Positions 37,872-50,544 of a DNA stretch of 64,000 bases are shown in pieces. Under the pieces are notes generated by a model that did no database searches, had not been told where the DNA came from, and saw nothing but the letters and a program-made list of their open reading frames with translations. Each line of letters starts with the position of its first letter. The stretch's first letter is position 1. Origin of the DNA: Mesotaenium endlicherianum (taxonomy: Eukaryota > Streptophyta > Zygnematophyceae > Zygnematales > Mesotaeniaceae); NCBI GenBank assembly GCA_009602735.1, contig WELA01006414.1, positions 68,513 through 132,512 of the forward strand, read 5' to 3'. The position numbers were made by a program, and so were the translations under genes.

Positions 37872-38786
37872 CTTGCGCTGGTTTTGGACGAGATCCAACT
37901 CCGTAGGTGCTAGACCTTTGTCCATTTGTGCTTGGTGCTTGAGATCCAAAGTGTCGATGTCCTCCAAATTTGTGGCTGCCCCACTGCCTCCGGGTATACT
38001 CCACAACGTCGACCCTCGTTGCCAATGCCATCATTCCTCCAAGACTGGTAGGGTCCTCGAGCCCCTCTTCCTTGGCCATAATTGGCTCGAGTCCTCTCTT
38101 GAACTTGTCCATCACCTCCGACTTGTGCATGGATGGACATTAAAACACCAGCTCGTTGAAATGCAATACATACTTCTGAATGTCTCCTCGTTGACGAAGG
38201 CGCACTAATAGATCTTGAGCGGTAGCCTCGGGAGCAGTATCTTGAAGTTGCCTTGTCAAGCCTTCAAAGAGCTGATCGACAGTAGCTTGGAACTCCAAAT
38301 AGCTGTTGTTTTTCCTCATACCAAGCTCCAGCACTTTTCTTTAGCAAGGTAATCACAAAGACAACTTGCCTGTTGGGTGTGAGCGCAGAATACTCCATAA
38401 AGTTCTTTACTCTAAAATTCTATTGATGAACAAGCGGCAATCCATGCTTCCCAGTATACACTTCTGGCTTAGGCGCATGCACTCCTGATGCGGGTGGAAT
38501 AATCAGTTGCACCATTGGTGGAACATGCATTGGTGATATAATAGGTTCAGGTGCCGAACTCGTCAAAGAGGCATTCCCAACAACAACTTGCACCATTCTC
38601 TCCACCTGCGTGCGCATATTTTGTTAAAATTGAGTGTAGACTTCTCCTCCAATTGCTGTTGCCATTTGCCTTAGCATCGCTTGCATCTCTTGTTGCCCCC
38701 CTGATCATTACTGGCGCTGGCTGCTGCTTCACTCTCTCGACGTGCTGAACATGTTCGCCTCCTCCGGCTGTCGACTGCTACTCCAT
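37872..38786 (-). mobile_element. Element B, gag segment
   Basis: Minus-strand residues PKPEVYTGKHGLPLVHQ, NRQVVFVITLL, FQATVDQLFEGLTRQ, LLVRLRQRGDIQKYVLHFNE and MDKFKRGLEPIM match a plant Ty3/gypsy gag (retrotransposon gag domain). The likely first codon is at 38786. The copy is decayed. Its zinc knuckle lies beyond element C at 33.9 kb. Confidence 0.8.
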
Positions 38787-41149
38787 AATATAGTATGCAA
38801 ACTAGTCCACCTTCGATATCAGATGAAAGGGGCAGAGTGCCCTACTGGAAGCATACTCACTCACGAGGAACAAAACTAGTTGAAATTATACTAACGAGTG
38901 CAGCAACATATCAATAAGAAAGATTTGCAAAGAAACTCATCATTGCAAGTACAAAGAAAGTGCTCACAAATGAAATAGGATAAGAGGCCTTGTCGTTACG
39001 GACCCATAGAAATTAACAAATATGAAAATTGATCAGTAACGAAGAAGTTATGTTTATATAAAGTTTATACGACGATCGCTCACCCCGAGGAGGGAGGGCC
39101 GCTTAGCTTTGAAAATTCCAAGTGTTCGTCAAATTTTCCCTTATTGAATATTCAAGAGTATGCCAGGTCAACTTGATCTCATGTGTCGGGTCAATTTGAC
39201 GTCCACATACATGGATCCACTTTTTTAAAATATTCTATCTTAGGCGCGCTAAGCTAAATTGAACTTCTAGCTAATTTGACCTGGTCGGCACTCCGCGTCG
39301 GCCGAAATTACGTGAAGGTTTGAATTCATTCTAAAGGCCCAGATTGCTCGACGGTGTCGGTCAATGCAACGGTCGCGCTCACCGCAAATTAAGGACAGTC
39401 GTCGACCGACCTTGAAATTAATAAAACGTGGAAATTCTGAACTTTATCAATACTTGACCAAATTCAACAAATATGCAATCTACAATCCTATGACCTTACA
39501 CATGAGGTGTGGCGTGGACAAGACCAACCTCGTTTATGATATATCGTATGTTGGGTCATAGGTAACTTCGTAAGCGACGAACAGGACCGTGAGCAAGAAA
39601 TCCAGGTTTTCTTAGGGTGGAAGGAAGATGTAGTGCACTACGACAGCATCGCATCAAAGGTACCTCCGCAAGTAACCGTGGTTGCAGGGAACTTGGGGGC
39701 CAACGTTGCTTAGTGGAAACCGTGATGTACTTTTTCATTAATCTTATCTACAATTGAGAGTGGATATAAGGGCATGAAAGTGAACTTTGTTCTTTTCCAA
39801 CATTTACATACATGAAGGGTAATTTTCAAGAAGTTTTTGTCTTTACTTCATGTCGATTATAGAGGCATTGAGAAAGTTATGACTTTTTGGAATTTGTTAT
39901 GCATTTTAATTGTAACAGATTCAATCTAGTGACATGGAGAGGTCCAATGACAAACATTCTGGTTGGAGTCCAAGTTGTAAGACATCGAAGCATGATAGTT
40001 CCAAAAATTACGTACAATCACGTAGAGTGCCAAGGTGATCATCGAATTTTCAAAAACTTCGTGAGGCATAAGTAGATTAAGTAATAGAATATTTTAGAGT
40101 GTGATTGTGTGTGTGTGAGTACGCTAGCTTGTCCAGCAAGGCAAGGTCACCTATATGGAAGGAGCCATATCAGATGGTTCTGGAGGTATTGTGCTAAAGA
40201 GGACACTAAAATGATTGAAATTTAAATAGGAAGGACAAAGAAGTAGAGGGGATCTTGTCTTAGAGATTTTGAAACTTGGAAGCTTACATCTACACAAGTT
40301 TTCTTAATCAAGTGAGTTCTCTTCTACTCCTTTGTCGTGTAGCTCTCTTACTCTTGCAAGGGTGGCCCACCACCAGGCCACTCCACCTTGTGTATGCAAC
40401 TAGGAAAGATTCTTGTGCACGCTTTCTCTCGCGGATGAGGGTGAAATAAATCTTGCTTATTCAAGATATATATAAGATCAGAGATAGGTGGAAGCGTGTA
40501 GAATCAGGGAGCAATCTTTGCCCTTATAATAAATTTCGTTTACTCATCATACCCCTTGACTCACTTTACCGTGGTGTGCCATGGTTGCACACTAACTCAA
40601 GGCACAAAAAAGAGGCAGCCTTGAGGACTAGAGCTCCTCCTTTAGAACTTATGGCCTCTTGCCTACCAGGCATACAAGCATGTATAAGCACCTACACAAA
40701 ATCGGAGGAATGAATACCAAAGGTGCTCTCATTCAGATGACCATATTGTAGCTAAAACATATCCCACTGACTTAGGTGCAAAACCATGGAATCCGTCCGC
40801 TTTGTGATCCCGAAATGTCACCAGACATAACCCTGTCAATAATTCTTCAACTTGAGCAAACTTAAAGGCAACGGACGCGTCTTGACAAGACCTTTTCAAA
40901 AGTCCTACTTCGTTGCGTTGGAAGCACAGATGAAAAGCCATGTCAATATCCGTGAAAGCTGGTCATAATAACAAACCCAAAAGTGCACATATGACTTGCA
41001 AGTAAAAATCCGACTCTAAAGCCTACTGACCAGAATGAGGGACCACAAGATCCCAGCGTGTAATGTACTTAGTGACCACCTGGTTGACCATGGCGCAAGG
41101 TGCGCCGTTTTGTGGGAAACCCGTTAAGTTGGGACCCACGGATAATTGG
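38787..41149. other. A/T-rich stretch with no supported gene
   Basis: The 5' LTR of element B should start here but no partner sequence was found on its other side. Short frames have no recognisable domain. No RNA gene was seen. Confidence 0.4.
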
Positions 41150-41659
41150 TTGGTTGACCGAAGTCCTCAATGTTCAGTTGACTAACGACGGCTCCGCCTA
41201 CCCAAGAATTAACCACACTGGTAGGACATCGGTTTACCGAATTTTACTCGACCTCCCGACTTTCAGTATGCTACAGCACATGTGCCGATCTACAAGTAAT
41301 CATCTGAATGAATATGTCTATCCTCAGCGTACTGAGTCCAAGTATACTGACTATTATTATACGAGCTTACTATATATCAACCTAATGATATTATGTCCTA
41401 TCCATATACCAATAATATTAGCAATCTATACTCTAATACAAACTGCCATTCTGTTGACCTTTTCGACAATGTCAGCAAACCACACTATGATACAAAAGTC
41501 ATCTTGCTGACCTTTCTGACAAAGTAAGTAAACTTGCTTAAATCGACATACATTCTTTTAGATGAACTCGCACATGTGAGTATATGGGTGAAACACCTTA
41601 TTTTATTGACATATTCATATATGCAATTAAATATATAAATAATGAATTGATTCATTACA
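41150..41659 (-). repeat. Strongly diverged LTR fragment related to the A family
   Basis: The words CTCCGCCTACCC, TTAACCACACTGGTAGGACATCGG-like (GGTAGGACATCGGT) and the end GATTCATTACA match the A-type LTR, but most of the rest has drifted. It probably belongs to an older insertion or a sister family. The internal part is not identifiable. Confidence 0.65.
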
Positions 41660-41868
41660 GAGGGTGCGTGAGTGTAGATGGGCACACTCCTCGCACCTGT
41701 CCTGTCATGCTTTGTGCCATCGAAACCTGTGTGTGTCTAGCCAGAGGATCTAGGGTGGTGGGTGCTGACAGGCTAGTGGTTAGTCGAGTTAGGGTGGTAG
41801 GCAAGGATGGCCTAGTGTACAAACGGCTGCAGCAAACACTTGGACCTGTTATCCGCTCACAAGGTTAC

Positions 41869-42575
41869 TGAAATGAATCGACTTACTAATAGGCGATTAA
41901 CAATTAATAAAGATCTTTTTATCAGCGAGTAATCTTTACGGTATTTGAACACACTAGCGGTGAGCAATATTTGCAAGTCAAATGGAAGTAAATTAGCATC
42001 AATAATGCAATCAATAGACTCATACATAAGCAAGGCTAGAAGACAGTGCGTACCAATAGCTTCTCGCCTTGGATTCAGATATCTCTCAGTAAGCAGCACA
42101 AAAGAGTTGGCCCCGTTTCCAAATGCCGAACTCAAGAAAAATACCTAGCGTATGTACTTGGAATGAGTTAACTGTTCAACAACAAGTGCGATGGCACCGC
42201 CTACCCGGGAGTTAACCATGTTGGTAGGACCTCGGCTAACCAAATCCACAGCCATCTCCGATCATCCCGAATCGCCATCCACCTTAGGGATGTCATCTGG
42301 CCACTCATCTAGCACATCACACTTAGATGCATAGCTAGGCAGTTTGCTGCTGCCGAGTACGGCAGCCAGCTGACTGTCAAAGAATGTGTCAGCAAGCTGA
42401 CCTCAGTCAACAAGTTGACCTAATTGACTTCAGCCTGCTGCTCTAGGCTGAGTCATTTACGTAAGTGTCAAATATCCAGCAAACTTAATATTTTACTAAA
42501 GTTCAGCAGGCTGAACTTATTTAACTATTATGTTTGAATGAATATTAAATCTATGTAATATATTGATTCATTACA
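41869..42575 (-). repeat. Element D, 3' LTR
   Basis: 707 bp with TG...CA ends and A-family sequence. The preceding pentamer GTTAC has no partner in view because the other end is missing. Confidence 0.9.
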
Positions 42576-42679
42576 ATCCCTTCACCACAAATTGTTGTCG
42601 ACTCAACAACAGTCTATAATTATTTACAACAAAGTAATACACATGCAACACAACCATTTGAAGTTGAAACAAAGACAAT

Positions 42680-44353
42680 GGCAAACTAACTACTAGGGGC
42701 TTGGTCTTTTGGGGAGCGAGACCTGGAACCGGATCTCCTTCTCCTGTCTGATGGTCACCTGAAACCTGGGGACTCAGACCAAGGTGAACCAAGGGGTGAA
42801 CATAGCAACTGGGCAGCCTGCTCTTGCACTGTCTGCAAGTTGATGGAGACCGCTCTCTTCCGTGCAGCTCTTAAACTGACAGGGACATACACAGGTATTT
42901 CGGAGGGGTGCTGCATGACATGGGCTAAGGGTACATGCCCTCTATGAGAGGAAGATGCTGGCTGCCCTCTGGCTGCCTCCTTGGCAGCCCTTCTGTCTGC
43001 TCTGTCTGACTGAGTTTCACCTCCTGGGGTGGGACGTCTCCTATAAAAATTCCCCAACCACTGGAGATCTGGATCTGTTGGTGGGTTGGTATCCCCCAAC
43101 TGCTACAGTGCCTATGCAACGGCACTTCTAGTCTGCTGTAGAGTGGGGAATGTAGCAGGGAGCTGTGCCTCAGCCGGACTAGATTCCTCTTCGGCGCCTT
43201 CCTCCTCTTTGTCCTCCTGTTTTTCTATGACTTCTGGAGTCTCTCTGGTCATCTTCTCCAACCGTTCCCGAGAAAATGAGTATCCTACTAACCTTCCCCT
43301 TATGGGTGCAGGTGGGGGTTGCTGGGTCCTGACAGCATACAGGTCTATCTCCCCTTGCTTACTTGCCCATTTGGCATAAGCATGCTTCCTTTTAGAGAAA
43401 GAATCTCTAGTCCTCGTCCTATCCTCTTGTGTCTCCAAACTCATGCAGTCCCTGACTCCATCCAGCTTTAGGTCCTATGCTGCAATGTGAGGTGGCAGCA
43501 CTATCTTCCCCTGCAAATCTGCCAGGATATCGTCTTCCTCAGCTCTGTCATTTTGCTGGTCCTTCATTGTGATGGTCATCTAGCGCCAGTATGTGGGCTG
43601 TATGAAGAAAGCAAGATCCGTCCTCATCAAAGTACAGGGGTACCAGTGACCAGAGAAATCCAACTGGCTGGTCTCTCTTGCCAAAAACTTCCCGCTTCTT
43701 CTCTCCACTTCGTTATACATGGCCTTGAATTGATTAGAAGAAGTGGTACCCTTGAAGCTGTCTGTATGCATATGAATCAACCTGATGACCCTGTCTGTGC
43801 CCCAGATCCCAAGTATTGGCACCGTTTCAGATTCACCAATCTGGGCCAATGCTTTGGCCTCCCGGATCGTATATCCCACCATCCTGGCATCGTCATGGTG
43901 CAGTAGAAGCCTTGTGCTGACCTCTGTGTACTTGTCAAATCTTTGGGCCGTCTCCCCTTCCCGCTGCCGTATGTGGTTCTGTGACTTACTTCACCTTCTT
44001 TGGTCGTACTTGAAGGCTTCCACCAAAAGATCAAGGCACTTTCTCATCACCGTGTAGCGGTAGCTTTTGATTCTCCTCTGTTCCTCCTCAGCCTGCTGCT
44101 TGCGCCTCTCCTCAGCCAACCTTTTTTCCTCCGCCTTCTTGGCTTCCTCTGCAATTTTTATGTCTTGCTCCTCCTATCTCAGCCTGGCCTGTTCTTCCTC
44201 CCCCTTCCTCTTCTGAGCCTCCCGCTGTAGTCTGAGTCGTTCTGTTTCTCGAGACGAGATGGAGGATGATTTGATGCCGGCATGGAACTCCTTGTACTCC
44301 GCCTACGCCTCGTCCGTCCTTCTTTCCCTCTTGAGATCAGACAATTGAGTCAT
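42680..44353 (-). pseudogene. Element D extra ORF (second type), broken
   Basis: Decayed relative of the 566-residue frame of element A. It has an Arg/Glu/Gln-rich coiled coil, MVGYTIREAKALA, MYNEVERRS, HWYPC, SFSKRKHAYAKWA and an acidic run, plus the GHVPLAHVMQHP motif. The first residues (MTQLSDLK) differ from the A type and are shared with F. There are several breaks. Confidence 0.85.
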
Positions 44354-44624
44354 TCTGCTCATTGATTTCACAATGGAGTTAGTGTAATCATGATATCATG
44401 CACAGGATTGAGTACCTTGACAGGGAAGAACGTAGTAGAGGAAGTTAGAGCACGCAATACCTGGTGTAAGTAAATTGAAAGTGGGAGTATGCTTGAGAGA
44501 GAAGTGAGTGTGAGCGCAGTTGAGTGTGAAGGATGGATATGCGAAGACAATCGGCAATTGGCTAGTTTTTGAGATGTTTATCCGACTCCCTCGAACTTAA
44601 TGTTCAAGGTGGGTTGCCTGTTTC

Positions 44625-44700
44625 AACTGTCACTGGGTCTGCTTGTCACAATTGTCACTCTGTCAACTGTTGTCACTATCTGTCACTAAGTGTCACTCTA
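44625..44700. repeat. TGTCAC(T) motif cluster, element D
   Basis: About eight TGTCA words at irregular 7-15 bp spacing between pol and the extra ORF. Counterparts lie at 53131-53200 (F), 48538-48655 (E) and 63251-63335 (G). Confidence 0.75.
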
Positions 44701-44859
44701 GGCCACGTTTGGCCACGTTTCCCCTCCAACTTAAATGGAGACAAGACCTCCTGTCACCTTCCCGTGTCAACTGAAATGACGGTTAGGGAGGTGTCCCAGC
44801 CTCCCGATGGTAAAATCGTTTCAACGCCCCTTTGGCATTGGTCAAATGCTTAGGTGTCC

Positions 44860-46977
44860 CCAAGGGCATAATAGCCCTTCCAGCGGACTAGATATTTCAT
44901 GACATATTTAGATGATTGATGGATAGAGCGAGCTTCTAAAATCTCATCAACCCCATATTCCTCAGGGATGCAGTTTTTCGGACAGCGGGGACCAGTCCCG
45001 GTTGGACAGCTTACCGACCTCTGAACAATGTGTCACCTTTGATATATGTTCCAGGAAAGAGACATTAAAGACTGGGTGACCCTTGTATTCCGCTTACATG
45101 TTTAGTTTGTAAGCATTCTAACCGACACGGCGCACCACCAAATATGGACCGACCCAAATTGTACCAAGCTTTTTCTTAATCACACCAGGCAGGTACAGGT
45201 GTTGAGAATGCAGTTTGACCAAATCGCCCTTTAAAACTGTCAGCTCCCGACGGTGTTTGTTAGCATACTTTTGTTGATTTGCTTGGGCTTTGTGCAGATT
45301 GTGTTGGACTTCTGACAGGCTGTCAGCAACCTCTTGAGTTAACTGGAGAGACTCCGGATTGTCAATCCTCTCAGGGTGAGTTAAACACTCCCCTAGCACA
45401 TCTAAAGGGGACTTAGGGACTCTACTCCAAATGAGTTCAAAAGGAGTCTTTCCCGTTGACGCATGCACCGCACTGTTGACCGCAAATTGAATTTGAGGCA
45501 ACAAGTCATCCCAATTATCTTGCTTTTGGTTAATATATCCTCTCCGCACCTCTTACAAAACTCGGCTAATTCTTTAGTCTGCCCATCAATCTGAAAGTGG
45601 TTGCTGTGCGGAGCAGGTGTTTGACTCCCATTAACCCCATTAAAGTCCTCCAAAACTAGAAGGTAATTTTTGAGTCTCTGTTTGAGATAATATTAGAGGG
45701 TAGCCCATGTAGGCATACTACATGGTTGTAGAACTGTCTCGCAGTTTTGAGTGCAGTTACTTTGACAGTGGTGGGGATGAAAATGACCACTTTTGTCAAT
45801 TTATCCTTTACTACCAATATAAAATCATGCCGATTGGTAATTCTTGGTAGTGTTACCACCCGGCCCATGGATATTGTCTCCCATCGTCCAGCTGGGATGG
45901 AAAGTGGTTGCATTAGCCCCTCGGGTGGTGTGTGCGTAGACTTATTTTTCTGACACTGATCAAAGAACTTAACATATTTCAAGACCTCCCCAGGCAACCC
46001 CTCCCAGTGATAATGTTTTGCCAGTATGCCAACAATTTTGGCCTGCCCCAAATGCCCACCAGTAAGTTGTCATGTGCTTGACTGAGCAAGAGTGGCCTTA
46101 TCTCCAAGTTATTATGAATGACCAACTTCAGCCTGCCTGAAGTGGTTTCAATTACCCTGACCCCTCCCTTTCAGCCTATACCCAAGTGCGGTAGCGGGAC
46201 ACACACCATCAGTGGGGCTGGGCTCAAATGTTGGGTCAGAAAGGTAGGCTTTTCTAAGTTGTTTGAGGAAGGCCTTTTTCACCTTTAGTGAAATGAGTGC
46301 ACAAAGGACTTTATCTACAGCATGCTGACTAAAGTTCCTTTCTTGCAAGTGAGGTCTTCTAGAGAGTGCATCAGCAGGATTCAACTTCCCTGGTTTGTAG
46401 TCAATACGGACTTGGAACTGCTCCAGCATCTAGCTCTAGCGGTTCTCCCTCCTCAACAGCTCGGACTTTTTCTGAAAGTGAGTCAGAGCTAGAAGATCTC
46501 TAATCACCTTAAAAGCTTTACCATGTAAGTATGGTCTCCACTGTTTGAGCACATGAATGATAGCAAGCAGTTCTTTATCATGCACAGAATAGTTAAGAGC
46601 TAAGTTGAATTTTATAGACTCATACAGCACAAGGTGCCACTCCTGCTTTACCTTACCATCCTTTGTGGCTTTGTCAGCAGGCTGCAACACATAAGCACCC
46701 ATGGCAAAGTCCGAAGCATCAGTAACTACCTGCACAGGTTTGCTGGGGTCATACATAGCTAAGACTTGGGCAGAACAAAGAGCATCTCCAAGGGTCTGGA
46801 TGGCAGCTTGCTGCTCGTCCCTCACACATACCCTATGTCCTTCTTGGTAAGGACAGTCACTTTACAGGCCTTTGTAGAATAATTTGTAATGAGTATTCTA
46901 TAGTACTTCGCTTACCTAAGGAAAGATCCAATTTCCGAGACAGACTGTGGTACTGGCCAATCCCTTATGGTCTAGAC
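44860..46977 (-). pseudogene. Element D pol remnant (RNase H, integrase, chromodomain)
   Basis: Recognisable pieces include [20 protein letters not shown] (RNase H), [20 protein letters not shown] (integrase zinc site), [16 protein letters not shown] and the GPY-type module. It is collinear with element A pol and broken in many places. Confidence 0.88.
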
Positions 46978-47150
46978 TACTTGCGGAGCATCATGACTGC
47001 TTGTATGTTGGACACTTTGGAAGCGAGAAGACGGCAAGCGTGCTGAAGCGGGAGTATTATTAAAGAAATATGGACAAGGACATCGAGGAGTGGATCAGGA
47101 GTTGCGATGCGTGCTCGAGAAACAAGACACCAAATCTAAATAAGGGAGGT
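46978..47150 (+). mobile_element. B-type integrase scrap at the D/E junction
   Basis: About 170 bp matches the plus-strand complement of the B integrase piece at 16320-16586 (CATCATGACTGCTTGTATGT; TTGGACACTTTGGAAGCGAG). It lies between D (minus) and E (plus), in the same orientation as E. Confidence 0.75.
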
Positions 47151-48904
47151 ATTGAGTCAAGCACATGACAGTTTACTGGGTGGGCATTTGGGGCAGGCCA
47201 AAACTGTTGGCAAACTGGCAAAACATTATCATTGGGAGGGATTACCTCGAGAGGTCTTGAAATATGTTAAGTCGTGTGACTAGTGTCAAAAGAATAAGTC
47301 TAGGCACACACCACCGGGGGGCCTCTTACAAACGCTGCCCATCCCAGCTGGCCGCTGGGAAACAATATCCATGGACTGGGTGGTCACACTGCCACAAACT
47401 GCCAATGGGCATGATTCGAATTTGGTAGTCGTGGATAAACTGACAAAAATGGTCATTTTCATCGCCTCAACTGTCAAAGTGACTGCACTCGAAACAGCGA
47501 GACAGTTCTACAACCATGTAGTATGCCAATATGGGCTACCCTCTAATATAATCTCAGACAGAGACTCGAAATTTACCTATAAGTTTTGGAGGGCTGTAAT
47601 GGGGTTAATGGGAATCAGGCAGCTGCTCAGCACAGCAATCCACCCTCAGCCTGATGGGCAGACTGAAAGAACTAACCGAGTTCTGCAAGAGGTACTGAGA
47701 GCCTACATTAACCAAAAACAAGATAATGGGGATGACCTGTTACCTCAAATCCAGTTTGCGGTCAACAGTGCGGTGCACGCGTCAACGGGCAAGACTCCTT
47801 TTGAACTAAGCCTGGGTAGAGTCCCTAAGTCTCCTTTAGATGTACTAGGGGAGTCTTTAACTCACCCTGAAGGGATTAACAATCCGGTCTTCCTCTAGTT
47901 AACCCAGGAGTTTGCTGACACCCTGTCAGAAGTCCAACAGAACCTCCACAAAGCCCAGGCAAACCAACAGAAAATACTCTGATCAGCACCGTTGAGAACT
48001 GACATTTTCTAAGGGCGATTTGGTCAAACTGCATTCTCAGAACCTGTAACTACCTGCTGTGGTGAAGAAAAAGCTTGGTCCTGTTTGGGTCGGTCCATAT
48101 TTGGTGGTGCGCTGTGTCGGTCAGAATGCTTACAAACTGAACATGTCGGCAGAATACAAGGGTCACCCGGTCTTTAATGTCTCCTTCCTGGAACCATACA
48201 TCAAAGGGGACACACTGTTCACAGGTCGGTTACCTGTCCAGCCGGGACCGGTCCCAGCTGTCCGGGACGGTGACGCTGAGGAATATGAGGTTGAGGAGAT
48301 TTTAGATGCGGGCTCGATCCGTCGATCGTCTAAATATGTCATGAAGTACCTCATTCGATGGTAGGGTTACGATGCCTCTGGGGACACTTGGGACTTTAAG
48401 GACCATTTGACCAATGCCAAAGGGGCGTTGAAACGGTTCCACCTTTGGGCGGCTGGAGCCCCTCCATAACGGTCATTTCACTTGACACGGGAAGGTGACA
48501 GGAGGTCCTGTCTCCATTTAAGTTTGAGGGAAATATATATGACAGTTAGTGTGCGAGAGCAAGAAAGGGACAGTTATATGAACCCTAAGTGTCAGCATAG
48601 TGACAGATGGGACGGTTCTGTGAATCCTAAGTGTCAGCATAGTGACAGATGGGACAGCTTGGCCCACATAAAGCACCTTGGGCAGAGGGAAAAAGGGCCT
48701 CGCACAACAATACATCACTCAACGCACCTTAAAACACATTCATACGTTTATGTCTAGCGCACCGCAACTACGTCAACTCCTAGCAATCACCCTGTAAGGT
48801 AAACAGGAGCGAATCCACCATACTAATACGAACTTACTTCCTTCCTGCAATTCCTATGACAAAGGTCAATATCCTACTAACCTATGCCCTGGTTACATGT
48901 GCAG

Positions 48905-50543
48905 GATGGCTCCCACCACACAAAAGGAGGACAGAAAGCGCAAGGCAGAAGAAGCCAAGAGGACAATGGAGCAATACCAGAAGGAGCTGGCGGCGACGTC
49001 CCTCACCACAAGAGAACAAAAAAGGGTCCGCAGACAACAAGAGGCGGCTGAAGAAGCACAAAGGAAGAATGATCAGGAAGCGGAAAACCTTAGGAAGGCT
49101 GAGGAGGAGAGACAGAAGAAACAACAAGAAGAACCGGCAGCGGCAGAGGAGGAGAGAAGGAAAAAGGCTGAAGCGGACAGGCAGAATAGCTTGACCACTT
49201 ACACGTATACTGTGGTGGGTGGCCAAACCTTTGATAACCTGAAGGAAGCATTGCTGGCAGCCCAGGAGATCAACAAGCTGGAATAGACAACATTGCTATA
49301 GAAAGAAGGAGCTGCAGCACTGGACAGGTACATTGAGACACACATTGGTGTGGTCCTCTACAAAGATTATGCCAAGATGGTGGGCTATATAGCAGAGCAG
49401 GTCCGGTACCTTGCAGATGATTCAGAGAACAAGCCAGTCCCCATACCGGGAATAGTGGGATATCAGAGACTCATCAGGATGGTGAGCATGCGGCCCGATA
49501 GCTTTAGAGATACGGTATTCTACCTCACACTACTGCCAGCTTACAATGAAGTTGAGAGAAGGAGCTGGGAGTACTTGGCCAGGGAAGCAGGACAGCAAAT
49601 GTTCTCTCCCCACTGGTTCCCGTGTAAACTGAGGAAGGCTGAGCACGGACCCCAGTACTACCAGCAGCCAACAGACTGGAGGTGGATGACCGTCACAAAT
49701 AAGAAGCAGGAGTGTGACCGAGCCCAACCGGATGACTTCCACTATGGCCTAGACGGCTATCTCATCCTACCACCTCACATTGCCCCTTGGGACCCCAGGC
49801 TGAATGGATGCCTGAGCAATATGAATGNAGTAATATGAATGCAGAGACCAAAGAGCACGAGAGGAGGGGGAGAGACTACTTCTCTAAGGGAAAGCATGCC
49901 TTCGTCAAATGGGCGAAGAATGCAGGCCGGATAGATATCAGCAGGCTGAAGGCCAAGCAACCTCCGGCGCGCCCTAAGAAAGGGAGGTCAGTAGACTACT
50001 CCATGTCTACCAGGGAGCAGGACAACTTAGTGGACGAGACTCCTACCCTCTTAGAGGAGGAAGATGAGGAGGATGAGGAAGAAGAACAAGGCAGAGGAGA
50101 AGCATCAGGACCTGGTACTCAGGACACCCAGGAGCAGGCAAGAGCGGGGCTTCCTCAGGAGCCAAGATCAGGAATATGGCATTTGACCCCGGCCATGGAG
50201 GTAACTGAACCGCGCACTCGCTCCTCCAGCCCACCTGCCCAAGCAGGGGAAGAAGCTGATCTGACTGTACTTGGCAGCAGACAAAGGCAGAAATCCCCAG
50301 AGGACAGGGGTGCCAGGATAGGGACACGCGGGGTGGCCAAAGGTATGCCGGCCTCTCCCTTCGCTCAGGGGCATACCTCTTGCCAACGTATTTCAGCACC
50401 CTACTAGAATGCCTGTCTATATGGGGATCAACACCCAAGTGGTTGAAGAGCTGGGTACCATCCTTCGTTCTCCTCGAGGTCCAACTTTAGAACCAACGGG
50501 GTTCTTTAGAAGGCCAGCTGACAGACCTAGAGGGCTATCCAGA
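48905..50543 (+). pseudogene. Element E extra ORF (first type), broken
   Basis: Very close to the 17422-19122 frame of element A: MAPTTQKEDRKRKAEEA, a coiled coil, YNEVERRSWEYLAR, PTDWRWMTV, DPRLNGC, an acidic run and RRPADRPRGLSR. It has a few breaks and one ambiguous base, and stops at the junction with the LTR of element F. Confidence 0.88.
49828..49828. other. Single ambiguous base (N)
   Basis: The only N in the window. The word TATGAATG occurs immediately on both sides of it, as expected when two contig ends were joined with a small leftover overlap. Confidence 0.9.
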
Positions 50544-50544
50544 A

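Larger units (their letters stand above)
16320..38786 (-). mobile_element. Element B: old Ty3/gypsy retrotransposon, split into pieces by later insertions
   Basis: Minus-strand pieces occur in collinear order from right to left: gag (37872-38786), zinc knuckle and protease (33242-33921), reverse transcriptase (26118-27069), RNase H (25386-25798) and the start of integrase (16320-16586). The pieces are separated by element C, a 6.16-kb block, a partial LTR and element A. B is a fossil with numerous breaks. Its protein sequence differs clearly from the A/C/D/E/F/G group. Its own LTRs were not identified at either end, so the outer limits are approximate. Confidence 0.8.
41869..46977 (-). mobile_element. 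Element D: broken chromovirus, second subfamily
   Basis: The piece has a 3' LTR (41869-42575), the extra ORF of the second subfamily (about 42680-44353), the TGTCA-rich spacer, and pol from the chromodomain back to the end of the reverse transcriptase (about 44860-46977). Gag, protease, most of the RT and the 5' LTR are absent here. The remaining frames have many breaks. It ends abruptly at a plus-strand integrase scrap and the inverted element E. Confidence 0.88.
47151..50543 (+). mobile_element. Element E: broken chromovirus, first subfamily, plus strand
   Basis: Starts in the integrase zinc site and continues through the integrase core (47371-47898), the GPY module and chromodomain (48059-48364), the TGTCA spacer and the extra ORF (48905 to about 50543). 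Gag, protease, RT and both LTRs are not present in this piece. It has several breaks. It is inverted relative to D. Confidence 0.88.
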
